A DNA stretch of 64,000 nt from Phialocephala subalpina (lineage: Eukaryota; Ascomycota; Leotiomycetes; Helotiales; Mollisiaceae), in NCBI GenBank assembly GCA_900073065.1, contig FJOG01000006.1:1957151-2021150 (forward strand), written 5' to 3'. The notes beneath the pieces were generated by a model. That model was not told where the DNA came from. It saw only the letters and a list, made by a program, of their open reading frames with translations, and ran no database searches. Of the stretch, positions 1 to 11,127 are shown piece by piece (the first letter of the stretch is position 1; each line of letters begins with the position of its first letter). The translations under genes were made by a program, and so were the position numbers.

Positions 1-2999
1 AGGAACATCGTCAAGTGGGCCTTGGTCAAAGTTGGAGAAAGCTTGACGAGCCTCATGTGCGTCGTTGGTATCGACACGAGAAAGGGTGTCCTGGGTGTCC
101 TGGATGGAGGGATCATATGAGCGTTCATAAGCTTGGTGCGGGGAGGCCACGGGTGTGATGTCGTCATCCGAGGCTGGTGCTGGAGTAGGAGCATCTCGAG
201 ATTCGCTTGGAGTATTGGATGGACTCTTCTTTCTCAAAGCAGAAAATCGTCTTCCAAGACCGGCATTTCCTGGTTGGAGTCCAGATTGTCCTCCATTCAA
301 GTTTTCTGAAGCATTTGGAGGAACTGTTGATTGTCGGTTCTTGTTTCGGCCAAACATCTTTCTGAAACCACCTGTGGCAGGCTCCTTCTTCTTCAGCTTG
401 TTGTGCTTCTTGCTCTCGGGACTTGATCCACTTGCCTCGCCAGATTGTCTGGGAGGCTCTGGAGTGAGCTGATCAACACGTGGAACCGAAGCCATTCCGA
501 CGGGCCGTCTATCAGAAGGATGCGAATCCTCAGGAAGAGCCACCTCCACGGCCTTTTCCGAGAGTTGGTGATACGCTTCCTCTTCATCGTCCGCGTAGGG
601 TGTAGGTGGGAAAGGTGCTGGCGATGGTAACGGACTATGGGATTTTGAGGGGGCTGAAGGTCCGGAGCGTCCATCAGGAAGTGCAGGTAGATCTCTATCA
701 TGAGAATTTTCTCGTTGGAGATTCTGGGCTGGTCGTAGTGTATCCTGACTCTTCGCGTGGCCATTTGTCTGCATGGTTGCCTCAGCGAGGCCTCTTCCAG
801 TATTAGAATTGGCAAGATATGCTTCTCGAATAGCGTCCTTGTCGTATTTGTTCGCCCATTTCATGGCTGGTGAAGCTTCGCTCATGATCACGGGTTGAAG
901 TGTGAAGACACTGCTAGTCTTCGTTGACATAGCATCCATGTTGTTTCGGCCACGCCTTGTACTTTGTTCCTTTGCCTCCTGCTCTCGTTGACGACGTTGT
1001 AATTGTATCGCCGCCGCCTGTATCCGTGCGTGCTGATCCGGGCCAATACTTGTCTTGCTCATTCCACCACTCTGATTTGTCCTAAACTGTGGTCGCAACT
1101 CGGGATTCTGTTCCAGAGCATGCTTTCCAGTAGATTTCCGACGTGTGACGCCCTTGTTCTTCTTCGACCGGCCCCAGAAGCTCTTCTTCTCCGCAATGTA
1201 TGCGCCTTCTTCTGGTGCTGGAGCTGCTCCCTTGACCATCTCCTCCATTACTAGCCAGCGTCCTCCAGGAATGATTGTCTCCACCAGCGCACATCGTCCA
1301 AAAGCAGCCTTTCTTTCTGGGTACTCCTCTCCGGCTAAACTGCTGATCCAGACCCACCAGAACGAGTCGTCTAAATCAAATTTAGTAATGCTTGCAAGCT
1401 CACCAGGTTCCAGAGCATTAGACTCCAATCTTGGTCTATGAGATTGAGAGCTTCGGCCTCGGGTATCGATAGGAGGAAGAATCTTGTCGGGTGGAAGTAA
1501 AAGAGGTGCTGGTCCATTCTTCGCCTCGTCAACGAATCCAGAAGACAAGAAATCTGCCCACGAAGGTGTTGTTGGTCTGCCCATTCCCATCTCTCTCGAG
1601 TGCGGTGTTGTTCGGAGACCTTGAGGACGTCTTCTAGCAAAGTTGCTCTCATCATCCTCGTCGTTCTCGTCAAATCCAGCAGAAAACCCTATATCTTCAA
1701 ATCTCGACCACGAAGCGTCTGTCAGCCCAGTCGATTCCTTGGAATTTGAGACCTGAGATTGATTCGCCGAAGAAATGGATCTCAAAACACGGCGACACTC
1801 TTCCGTCAGAGCCTTCACTGGATCCTCGTACTCGGCGAATTCCTGCAAAGCCCTATCGTCGTCTCGGTATTGGAAGTGGTTGGCGCGGCGAAGTAATGAG
1901 AAAGGAGTAGGTGATACAGCGTCCACAATCATAACCACCTTCATAGTTGTAGTCTGCAGTAAGTAAGGTCTCTCTGGTGGGTATTCTGTCTCCTGGACCA
2001 GCTTCTGAAGGGACATTGGGAGCGTCGAGATACCACTGACTCCCTTGGTGGGGCCCTGAGAGCGAAGATATGCAAAGAATAAATGGCTGGTAGCATCTGC
2101 GGCACTGTAGGGTCGTTAGTAGCAGATCCCCATCCAGAATTATGATATTCTTACTGTGCCCATCCTTTGTAGCCTCCTTCGAAACCATTTCCAGTATCAT
2201 TGTGGTCGAAAGCCCACCAGCCAGCATATCTTGATAATTTCCGTCCACCCATACCATTGGACTTAGCATGTGCCGCAATTGCTGAGATAAGGTCGAAGAA
2301 GTCGAAGATAATCTTGGTACGCGCATCGGATTCCACGCTTAGAGGAATAAATGTCGCAAAGGAGTCGCGGGCCATATTCGAGTCTAGAAAGATCAGCATT
2401 TGAAGCTCACAGTTCACTTCCGGGACCTACCTGATTCTCCCACTTTGAATAGCTCGTATGCCTCCCATCCTACAACACCTCCTGGAAGTCTGCTCCAACA
2501 CCACTTGGCTACACTGCAAAGAACCTATTCCCGTCAGCTATTGTCCCCCCGTACGATCAATTGACCCACCATAGGCTCCGTCAGCCGTAATTCTTGTGCC
2601 AAAACCTCTCCATAGAGATGCTGATCGCGGTCGAAGAATCGTCTAATAAAGGTACGCGCTGCGCTGGGATCTGAAGTAGGTCGGAAAGGAAGAAGGAGAA
2701 ACGGCATATCCAGAGCTGCCGAGAAAGAGACATTAGCCCGTGTAACGCGACAAAGATATCACAATGGGATCGTGCATATCTGACAGCGGGGTGATGACAA
2801 TCGTTACCATACCTCTTGATTTCAGTTCCGCGGTGCATCCTCTGAGCAGCTGTTGCACTTCCTCCGCGTCAACGGATTTTCGCGTCCATGCATCCTCCCA
2901 GCGAGGTTTTTGCGGCTCCTGGATCGCAGCTGGCTGTGCGCCCTTCTTGACCTTCGCAGGGCCATCTTTGCCCTTCAGCCTGGAGAAGAAACTCGGCAT
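1..2999 (-). CDS. MSB1: Msb1/Mug8-domain morphogenesis protein, 3' part outside window
   Basis: The start is the ATG at 2999. Five exons keep one frame: 2999-2813, 2715-2570, 2524-2431, 2383-2155, then 2104 open to the left edge. Introns have GT-AG ends and lengths of 102, 145... by position 2812-2716, 2569-2525 (45 nt), 2430-2384 and 2154-2105. The N-terminus begins MPSFFSRLKGK and contains the family phrases KPRWEDAW, DMPFLLLPFRPTSDPSAART, KWCWSRLPGGVV and GWWAFDHNDTGNGF. These are the hallmark of the Msb1/Mug8 domain (DUF1708), a RhoGAP-like fold. Known family members act with Cdc42/Rho1 in polarised growth and wall synthesis at growing tips. The long last exon is low-complexity, rich in Ser, Pro and Lys, as usual for the disordered tail. 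About 790 codons are visible and no stop is reached. Identification rests on motif memory, not a search. Confidence 0.87.
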
Positions 3000-4364
3000 G
3001 GTGGTGGGGAATCGATTATCTATGTAGGGAAGTGCAGTCGCAATGCATTCGATATGCGGCGGGACCAAGAAATTATTTTAAGGGGCGTACGCGCGTTGGA
3101 GGACGGAGAGGATTCGAAGGAGGGGTAAAAGGATCGAAGACCGGGTTCCTTGACGAGCAGGAGAGTAAATTGAGGATCCTGCCGCGCCTTCAACCTGCGT
3201 GATGAAGTGAATGTGGTTGTGAAATAATAGGGGAGTGGTCGTCGAGATCGAGATAGAGATACTACGCGACCAGTTTGGCATAGAAGAAGTTTATCGGCCC
3301 CTGAAATTCGGCAGAGAGATTGCTGCTGGCGCTCGAGCCCACTGAATGGCAGAAGGCGGTGAGCGCTTTGGGTGCGGATTGTTAGTAAGAGCGACAGCCA
3401 CAGAGCTCTTACTTTGGGAGAAGTAAGCTTCTGATGACTGCGATTGGGTCTGGCTCGACAATGTTTCTCAGGCTGTTGATACTGGAAGAGAATGCTTCTG
3501 GTCTGGACACAGTGGTGAAGTGTTGACGTCGAGGATCGAGGATCATGAGACGGTGCTTGACTAAGCAGCTGCTGGACAGTCGAATGAAGGCGAATTAATG
3601 AGGAATGAGTTGGATATAGGGACAAGGAACATCGTTCCTGCAATTGGGTGTGGGCATCTGCACTTTTTTCTTCTTCATATTGAGGGCGGTATTAACATTG
3701 TCAGGACCCTCGAAAATTCTACGCGATCCCTGCTATCCAGCTCAGACAACTCCCGTCCGTCTGTCACCAACTGCCAACGCATCCCATCCTTCGTGTTCAA
3801 ATATCAACCATGGCCAATCCCAATTGCCATCGACACTCCTCGGTGATGGCTCTGGACGTGGGCGCACCAACCAGTTGATCGCGATCTTCTTCAATGGGCT
3901 CCAATGATCCCCGATGGAGATTTAGATTTGCGGTGTGCCCATCAGTTTGGGCGCACCCAGATATAGCATCAATTATGCGCCGCTCGAGCCTTTTCGGGAT
4001 GTCTTGTTGCAGATTTTGTTCATGGCTTGAGTGTTTGTGGCTGCAGTTCATGCGCCTTATTTGAATGTCGCCAGGAACGTCCCTCTGTGCTATTTGACCT
4101 GCAGAGGTCCCGTCCAGAATATTCCTCGGTCCAGTGGGCGACTTGGGAATTGAGGCTTTACAGCTGCATATCAGGTGATAACGCGCCTGTTCCAATCGGA
4201 TGTGACCACGAGTGTGACCAACCTGCAGGCAGATGCGAGGCTCTCTCAAGCCAGCCCCTCCACCATTATTTCAGGCATAATCGGGAAGCGGATGACGATG
4301 AGACTGGGACCCGTATGATCGCTGATCGAACAAGCCCCTTCCCGGTGGCGAGCCTGCCAAGTCA
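3000..4364. other. Intergenic region between two divergently transcribed genes
   Basis: No convincing gene. Open frames on both strands (for example 3643-3020 minus and 4027-4428 plus) have no recognisable motifs and overlap each other antisense. They are best read as the 5' flanks of the Msb1 gene (leftward) and the HET gene (rightward). Confidence 0.6.
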
Positions 4365-6395
4365 ATGGTTTCGGAGATGGACGATTACCAGTATTCAAAG
4401 ATCTCGGATCAGAACACAATTCGATTGATCTTCCTTCAACCATCGCCGGATCTCGAAGCCGAAGTCAGATGCTCTCTGATCCAAGCGTCGCTCGAAGAAC
4501 TGGAAGATGATATCATCGAGCACTATATAGCTCTTTCATATGTGTGGGGTGATCCTACCTTGTCATGTTCGGCGCTGGTTGATGGAAGGAGGGTTCGAAT
4601 AACTCCTTCTCTGGACTGCGCACTTCGACATCTTCGCGAACCCAACAAAATCCTACGACTATGGGCTGACGGCATTTGTATCAATCAGAACGATGTTGAG
4701 GACCGCAATCAACAAGTTCGACTGATGGGTTCTGTTTACACTTTGGCTCAACATACTATCATCTTCCTCGGTCCCTCGAACAGCGAAGCAGATTTTGTTA
4801 TTCAATACATTGCAGCACAAAGGGATTCGAAATCACAGACACCCTCGTCTGACAACAGCGCTCTTTCAAACGATCTAGAAGCTGCGCTGAACACGAACAT
4901 ACTCAGCCACCCGTGGTTCACTAGAGTATGGGTACTTCAAGAGCTCGTTCTTTCCAGAGATCCATGGATTCAGTACGGCAAAGCTCGTGTTAGGTGGGAT
5001 CTATTCTCCAGGTTTGCGCTTTCGGGTTCGGCTGGTGCGTTGACAGACCCTGGGGCATCGAGCGCTGCCGGTATGATCCAGCTCAGAAAAGTGCATAGAA
5101 AGGACGCAGCTTCCAATACACAAACCCCAAACTCTTCCTCCAACGAAGCACTCCTCAACATTCTTCTTACTCGGCGAGGAGCTGGTGTATCCGACCCTCG
5201 AGATATGGTCTATGGTCACCTAGGTCTATTGGATCGACCTACTGTGCCACCGATTGAGATTGACTACGGGAGATCTATCGCCGAAGTCTACGAAGATATA
5301 GCACGCCATTACATCAAAAGGCAGTCTGTACGCTTCCTCCAATACGTTGAGGATATCGAATTACATGAGCGTCGAGATGGTCTTCCTTCATGGGTTCCGG
5401 ATTGGACTGTATCTTCAACAACCCTTCCTTTGGACACCTCCTCCCTCGTCAACACCAAATCTAGATGGCATTTCCCTTCAGCTAATCCGCACGTCCTCGT
5501 CGTCAACATGTATGACTATGGACGCATCATGTATCTGCTGGAAAGCCCATACTCCCTAAAAAATTCCAAAGCCCAATTTGGGGACGACGGACCAAGAACA
5601 TCCTTCCCGGAGTATTTCGAAGAACAACTCGCATTCGGATCGATTGATAGGAAAGGAAAATTCTCGAAGCAGCCAGATCAGAACGTACTAAAGGGGTCTT
5701 TACCACTTATTAAACCAATTCTATCTGGAAGGAAGCCTTCTACCGACAACGCTCTCAAGGAAAGGATCACTGAGTTCAAGCTACATCACACCCCAGAAAC
5801 AATCTACGACGTCTTCAAGGCCACATGTGCGAAATTCTACGATGTAATCGAACAGAGTGGCAACGATCGCTTGCGTGACCCTGGTACTTGGGATACTAAG
5901 TCGAAATTGTATCAACTGAGGTCCTACATCGCCGATCGATTCAATATATCTACTCACTTCATACCATCAAAACACAAAAATACACTAAAAAAACTCACCG
6001 TATACCTTTTTTTCATGGAAGACTTCTACTTCACTAAAAGGGCTGTTCCCCAGGACTGGTTGATAGCCATCCTAGACAGCGGCGGATACATGGATGTACC
6101 AAGAAGAGTTCGAGTAGGAGATGGTGTCTGTGGTCTATTCGACTCGTTCATATTCTTCCGACCTACCCCGCCAACGGAAAGTGAAGAGATGATACACCGT
6201 CTCCAGTTCGATCACAGCCTCAGGGAATTTGCCAGACCTCTGACAGTCCCTAAAGATGGGTCGATACCGATCCAATGCGGCCGGTATGTGGGTCAAGACT
6301 GCTTTAATGGCATAAAGACTAGATTGAATCACGCAAGACTTCGTGCCTTGACACCAATCAAAGACGAAAAGCGCATGTTGTTGGCTCTCCACTGA
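4365..6395 (+). CDS. HET (heterokaryon incompatibility) domain protein
   Basis: A single-exon gene of 676 residues. The N-terminal half is a HET domain: ALSYVWGD at residues 56-63, LWADGICINQ at 99-108, the MGSVY segment at 121-125 and WFTRVWVLQE at 184-193. HET domains (PF06985, TIR-like fold) are found in fungal non-self recognition proteins, where expression of an incompatible pair triggers cell death of the fused compartment. The C-terminal half is variable, ends near MLLALH and contains the usual VGDGVCGLF-type beta segment. Residues 1 and 5 are both Met, so the start could be 4365 or 4377. No introns or frame breaks are seen, in contrast to the dead HET copies elsewhere in the window. 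It may be functional, but its partner cannot be read from sequence. Confidence 0.93.
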   Translation: MVSEMDDYQYSKISDQNTIRLIFLQPSPDLEAEVRCSLIQASLEELEDDIIEHYIALSYVWGDPTLSCSALVDGRRVRITPSLDCALRHLREPNKILRLWADGICINQNDVEDRNQQVRLMGSVYTLAQHTIIFLGPSNSEADFVIQYIAAQRDSKSQTPSSDNSALSNDLEAALNTNILSHPWFTRVWVLQELVLSRDPWIQYGKARVRWDLFSRFALSGSAGALTDPGASSAAGMIQLRKVHRKDAASNTQTPNSSSNEALLNILLTRRGAGVSDPRDMVYGHLGLLDRPTVPPIEIDYGRSIAEVYEDIARHYIKRQSVRFLQYVEDIELHERRDGLPSWVPDWTVSSTTLPLDTSSLVNTKSRWHFPSANPHVLVVNMYDYGRIMYLLESPYSLKNSKAQFGDDGPRTSFPEYFEEQLAFGSIDRKGKFSKQPDQNVLKGSLPLIKPILSGRKPSTDNALKERITEFKLHHTPETIYDVFKATCAKFYDVIEQSGNDRLRDPGTWDTKSKLYQLRSYIADRFNISTHFIPSKHKNTLKKLTVYLFFMEDFYFTKRAVPQDWLIAILDSGGYMDVPRRVRVGDGVCGLFDSFIFFRPTPPTESEEMIHRLQFDHSLREFARPLTVPKDGSIPIQCGRYVGQDCFNGIKTRLNHARLRALTPIKDEKRMLLALH

Positions 6396-7140
6396 AGTCC
6401 AAATTACACGGATCTTTCAAGTCCAGCGGAGCGAAGCGTAGTGTGTAGTTCTTCGATGAAGTCGATGTTGTTGTCTTTTCTCCAGTCCAATGTGGCCCGA
6501 GGTGAGCTTTTTTGACGAAGTGAGCGAGGGTTTTGGTCGCCAATCGTGATTCGGTTGATTGGTGCCTCTGTCCTTATCTTGGAGGCTTACAGTCCTAGTC
6601 CTAGGTCCCGATAGGAACGTTCTGGCACGAGGCCTGTCGTATGAGGGTATATCTAAAGATGTTGGAGTTGAGATGAGAGGGTGGAAAGTTGGTCAGACAT
6701 TTTTGGTGTACTTGCGGATTGAGATTGTGCAGACGAGACTCTTGAGTATTGATCGTAGAGAAACAGATAAGGAATAGTTGAAGATTTGACTGTTGAGTGG
6801 TGAGGAGGGTCCGAGTTTCAGATCCCAGATGAGCAATTTGCGTTAACTCGATGACAAGACTACCTACACAAGGTTGAGTAGCTGTGAGGATCAATGACAT
6901 TTCACGTGATCGTGACCTTCGAAAGTCCGAGAACGGCCAGGCCAATGAAGGATGTATGCAAGATCTAAGCACGCAAGAGCCAAGAAAGAGACATGCAATT
7001 CAACAGCAGACTCAGAGAGCGCTTCTAGCCAACCTTTGAGATTACCAAGCGATCCAATTTTCCACTAAAGCACTTCCGTCAGCTCATGGTCCGTTGAGCC
7101 AGCTAGCCATTACCAACTCACAAGTCTCAGTGATATCTAG
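6396..7140. other. Intergenic region, nothing recognised
   Basis: About 745 bases with only short overlapping frames and no recognisable motif, repeat or RNA gene. Confidence 0.6.
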
Positions 7141-8403
7141 ATGGCAGGGACCCGAAGTATTTTACGACGAGCTCTTCTTTATGGTACATGCAATACTTCA
7201 AGTTTAATTAACCGCAGCATGCTGACTGCTATCGCCAGTTCCGAGCTCGTCAACTCGAATGCTGGACAAAGCGCGCGGTCTTCGGGTCGATTGTGTTGCC
7301 TATAATCTTGAAGATTCAGTGTCACCTGGAATAAAGGCTGAGGCACGTTGAAGACTGCGAGCTTTTCTCGACAAGCCACGTCCGGAATCCATCCGCGAGC
7401 AATCGGTTCGAATCAACGCTGTGTCGAGCGGCTATGCACTAGATGATCTCATTGCAGTTGCAAGTTTGGGCGATACAAACACTACAACGGACAACCTGAT
7501 GAATTGCAGCTTAGCAGCCGGAATATCGACTCCATTCTTGTTCCCAAAGTCGACTCGGCATCAGACCTTCACTTTGTGACTGACGTTATCCGCTACTTCC
7601 GTCACGAGAAGGATAGCCAGAGTGACCCCAATGAAACACGCTCGCCTATCCAAATAATCGCATCGATTGAGCCTGCTAAGGCGGTGATGGATATATCTAC
7701 CATATGCAAGGCATCTATCTCTATATCTTTCGGGCTTGATCTTGCAGCTGAAGACTTCGCCAACGACTTATCTCTAGCTCGAACTCCAAGCCTTACTGAG
7801 TTTCTCTTTGCCAGGGCTACAATTTTTACAGCCAGTAGAGCGTACAACTTGCCAAGTATAATCGATTTAGTCGATAGAACGTATAAGGACGAAGTTGGCC
7901 AGAAGGTCCTCCTCGAAGAATGTCTTGACGCGAAACGCCATGGTTTCAATGGCAAGCAATGTATTTGTCGCTACAATCGGAGATACGTATCACTTAAGCG
8001 TACGCGTCTATGATGGAGGGTAGTCGTAAAGTAAAATCAAAAGTGCTGTTCATTATTATCGTCTTGTCGAGTCTAAGAGCTCGAGGCCTGCTCTCTTATG
8101 GAGAGCATGCTCACGCTAGGCATATAGCCTAAAACACGTGATATTTATTCCAACAATATTCATCCGAGCTAAATAGATGTCAATCAGGACGCCTTTTCTC
8201 CGTCCGGTGAAGAGCTAACATGGTCAGTAAGAGTAGTCATTGCGGCCGGCAAGGCAGAGCATGAAGGAAGAGGCGTACACGCTTGACGGGAAGATGATCG
8301 ATGTTCCAGTTGTCAGGCTAGAGGACTTATCCAAAAAGCAGAGTTATGCGACATAGAGGTTGATGCGGCCATGGCAAAGTGGAGGCACCAGGAGCCAGAA
8401 TAG
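7141..8403 (+). pseudogene. Decayed CitE-like (HpcH/HpaI aldolase / citrate lyase beta-like) gene
   Basis: The conserved protein can be followed almost end to end in broken form. Exon 1 (7141-7183) gives SILRRALLY. An intron at 7184-7238 joins it to VPSSSTRMLDKARGL and LEDSVSPGIKAEAR. An in-frame TGA at 7349-7351 follows, then the frame resumes with RLRAFLDKPRPESIRE. A second probable intron (7457-7509, donor GTTGCA) leads to DSILVPKVDSASDLHFV, ASIEPAK, AAEDFANDL and GFNGKQCI, all typical of this family, including the Glu and Asp that bind metal. About 200 bases later IHPS reappears, followed by TAA (8170-8172) where the family has Gln. The tail (AFSPSGEEL, LDGKMIDVPVV, ARGLIQKAE) needs two frame changes and ends at TAG 8401. 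Ancestral members cleave or condense CoA-linked acyl substrates. This copy cannot make that protein. Confidence 0.82.
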
Positions 8404-8766
8404 AATGCTATCGGTTTCAAACCCTTTCCTGGTACATGTTTAACCCAGGACCCGGATTGCAATACTGCAACTTGAAGCACTCCGTCCTATAGTATGAAGA
8501 AGGCACGTGTGCCATTCTACAGTAGAATAAAGTATGATGGTCTAGACGCGATCACTCTATCCCTAAAATAGTCGTACCCCGTCTGGTGTCCATTCTTAAT
8601 GCCAATGTTCCTTCTGGGACCCAATTCGGCCCCTTACTAGGGCTGCCCCGAAACTATTTTTATATCTGTAGTACAACAATTGCGAGTATATCGGTTTGAA
8701 AGACAGCACCTCGAAGTGATTACGTCTGAAGTATAATACCTTAACATGCTGTAAGATAGTACTGTA
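8404..8766. other. Intergenic stretch before the Tc1-type element
   Basis: No gene recognised. The last two bases (8765-8766, TA) are the left target-site copy of the adjoining transposon. Confidence 0.6.
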
Positions 8767-10069
8767 CAATCAAGTCGGGTGAAAACTCGTCACGTGACGT
8801 TGCATTCGCTTATATTGCCGAAACCTATATACGCCACCACAAACACAATAACTCTCTTATTTTCTTATAGAATCCTTTTAAACTTCAAATCATAAGAGTC
8901 TCTCTAAAGAAGAAGAATACTTATCTCACAGAGCGTGAAAAGGAACGGATTTTAACGCTAAAAAATAAAGGATATAAACTTACCGCGATTTCATATAAAA
9001 CTAAAATACCCCGCTCTATTGTGTTCTCCTTTATCTATCGGTACGCCAAAACCGATGGCTCTACTCTTGCAAGAAAGCCCGAAAGCGGGGCAAAAAGGAT
9101 ACTCTCAGTTAAAGCCGAAAGAGCTTTAGTACGCATTGCTATATCTGAGCCAAAAATGACCCTAAAAGCGCTTGTAATGCCATCTAAATTTAGTAAGAGA
9201 CTTAACTATTATACGGTCTCTCAAATCCTCAAACGACATAGAAAAGCTAAGCGCCGCTCTCGTAAGAAGCTTTATTTGAGTCCTCTTTACAAAAAAGAAG
9301 CGAAGAATCTATTGCAGAGAAGAACTCGAGCGGAAAAAGAACTTAAGAATAATGATTTGGAGTGATGAAGTTACTTTGGAGATAAGAGAGGACTAGACTA
9401 TATTCTTTGTGATTAGAGAGCCGAGTAGAGATGAGGAGTACGCGGATAAGAATTTGAGGCCTACTTTTAAGAGTAAACGAGAAACAATAAGAGCATGGGG
9501 TTGTTTTTATGGAGATTAGCTTAGCGCACTTTATATTCTCTCGAAAAGAGAGAATATAAACGCCGTGCGGTATAAGTAAGTACTTCAAAAATATATGATT
9601 CTATTTTATAAGAGAATAGAAAGAATATATATAAATGAGGTTATGTTTATAGAAGATAGCGCGAAGTAATATAAAGCTAATATTATTAAAGAGTATTTAA
9701 TAAATAAAGGGATTAGAATAATATTATATACTTTATAATCTTTTGATTTTAATTCTATTGAGAATATATAGAAGAGGATTAAAGACGCAATCGCTAAATG
9801 AAAGCATAAGGCTAGAAATAGAGTGGATTTTATTGTAGCTATAAGAGAGGAGTAGGAGCAAATAAGTAAAGATTTCTTTTTGAAACTATGTGATTTTATA
9901 CCAAAAAAATATAGAGCTTGCTTTAAGAATGGTAGGGGAGCAACTAAGTATTAAATAGCTTCATTTTGAGTCTAATTAGGCTAGTTTTCATAAGAGAATG
10001 GAAAAGTTGTTTGTTTTTAGGTGAGGGGTATGCTTATAGCACGTGACGAGTTTTACCCCGACCTGATTG
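8767..10069 (+). mobile_element. Tc1/mariner-type DNA transposon, complete ends, dead coding region
   Basis: Terminal inverted repeats of about 32 bp delimit 1303 bp. The left end starts CAATCAAGTCGGGTGAAAAC and the right end, read inward on the minus strand, starts CAATCAGGTCGGGGTAAAAC; both continue into CTCGTCACGTG. TA flanks both sides (8765-8766 and 10070-10071), the target duplication of this superfamily. Size, TA duplication and the encoded transposase all fit Tc1. The interior is AT-shifted and full of stops, consistent with RIP. The element sits between the CitE relic and a HET relic, that is, in a patch of dying sequence. Confidence 0.9.
8907..9954 (+). pseudogene. Tc1-like transposase remnant
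   Basis: The N-terminal helix-turn-helix part is readable from about 8907 (LTEREKERI, GYKLTAISYKTKIPRS) through RKPESGAKRILS to 9365. The catalytic DDE region follows in pieces: IWSDEVTLE near 9355, then RPTFKSKRETIRAWGCF after an in-frame stop, EDSAK near 9650 and the SFDFNSIENI segment near 9740. These correspond to the three acidic residues of a DD34E-type transposase. At least six stop codons interrupt it and no clean ATG is left at the 5' end. The final motif GRGATKY and a TAA at 9952-9954 match the usual family C-terminus. Confidence 0.85.
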
Positions 10070-10254
10070 TACATGTGCTCTATTCATACTGTAATTCGAA
10101 CTGCTTTGGCTTGAAGAACACGAATTCGACCTAAGTAGAACTTAGCGCAAGTTGAAATTTTACACTGAAATCCAAACTATTCCAACTAGTAATGCAAAAA
10201 TCCAGAGCATTCTTATAATCTGCACTGCACCAACTCGACTAATAGTCCTAGCTG

Positions 10255-10410
10255 AAGGACTAGGAAGGAATTAGAGTTTATTCGGTGATGCTCAGAGAGG
10301 ACTAGCGGAGGATGAGTCATGGCGGGCCCGAGGATCTGCCGAGGGTGGTGACTTGCTGTTTGCGCTCCGCTGGTACGATGCAGTTTGCTCATAAGTCGAT
10401 TGATATCGAA
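10255..10410 (+). pseudogene. Possible HET-domain relic fragment
   Basis: One frame reads EDESWRARGSAEGGDLLFALRWYDAVC before stops. The DNA around GAGTTTATTCGGTGATGCT and GGCGGGCCCGAGGATCT matches, with mostly transition differences, the region just upstream of the CINQ motif in the dead HET gene near 40.9-41.0 kb (minus strand) and, more weakly, the 52.0 kb relic. DAVC sits where HET proteins have DAVCINQ. The fragment is short and the assignment rests on manual comparison with those copies. Confidence 0.4.
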
Positions 10411-10618
10411 CAAAACACCTCGGAAACTTGAGGTTTTGGCCTCTGTTTTCTGAGGGGTTTCGTTTTACTCATTGAGGCTAAGTGGGTGGGTGACCTGTTA
10501 ATGTAGAGCCACGTGTTCGCTAAACTAAACGACCCAAAAGAAAATTTTCAACCTGCTTTCCTCCCGCCTTAAAAAAATATTGTGTTCTTTAATCGAGGTG
10601 AACCCCAATTCGCAGTTT

Positions 10619-10709
10619 TGCGGCTTCTGTGGATCGAACACAGTGCCTCCAGATTTAGTGATCTGAAGTTGACTTCAGTCTGGCGCTCTCCCAAGTGAGC
10701 TAAAGCCGC
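10619..10709 (-). tRNA. tRNA-Phe (GAA anticodon) with an 18-nt intron
   Basis: Read on the minus strand from 10709: acceptor GCGGCTT, D arm GCTC...GAGC, anticodon arm CCAGA-CTGAAG, intron 10672-10655, then A-TCTGG, the TpsiC arm with GTTCGATC, and AAGCCGC plus discriminator A at 10619. The anticodon is GAA. The intron lies one base 3' of the anticodon, the canonical site, and contains CTTCAG, able to pair with the CTGAAG loop as in other tRNA precursors. The sequence closely resembles other fungal tRNA-Phe genes. No CCA is encoded, as expected in eukaryotes. Confidence 0.96.
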
Positions 10710-11127
10710 CTCCATTTGTTGGTTTAAAAGCTGCTTATTTTAATTTATGAGTAAGATTGAAAGACTCTTTCCTAGCTTCCTGACTAGCCTGTTTGTACCT
10801 GAGGCCGAGCAAGATTACACCCACCATTTATGCCGCCCCGAGGAACACTAAAAATTTGAGATTTTTTTTTCAAACTCCTTCGAAAATTCTGAAACGCTCG
10901 AGGGATACTATATTTAGGTTGCTGATTCCGAATATCGACTCGAGTTTGCGATTTTACGTTGTTGTTGTGGTGAAATAATGGTTTGAGGGGTTAGTGAGCG
11001 CTTTTACTGCGCGGCTTGCATCCGGCAAAGCATTCCCCAACAACTTGACTGTGGCCATAGTTGTTCTGCAAACCAAATGCTACCTTATGTATACAAAACT
11101 TAATTAAGCACGGATATAACTTTGGAA
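10710..11127. other. Intergenic region, nothing recognised
   Basis: AT-leaning sequence between the tRNA and the next gene, with short frames only and no recognised motif or repeat. It presumably includes the upstream region of both. Confidence 0.5.

Noticed and set aside
3020..3643. Minus-strand open frame of 207 codons upstream of the Msb1 gene
   Set aside because: No motif, biased composition, and lies in the 5' flank of the Msb1 gene with several alternative overlapping frames.
3797..4428. Overlapping frames on both strands (150 and 133 codons)
   Set aside because: Antisense to each other, without motifs; most likely promoter/UTR sequence of the HET gene.
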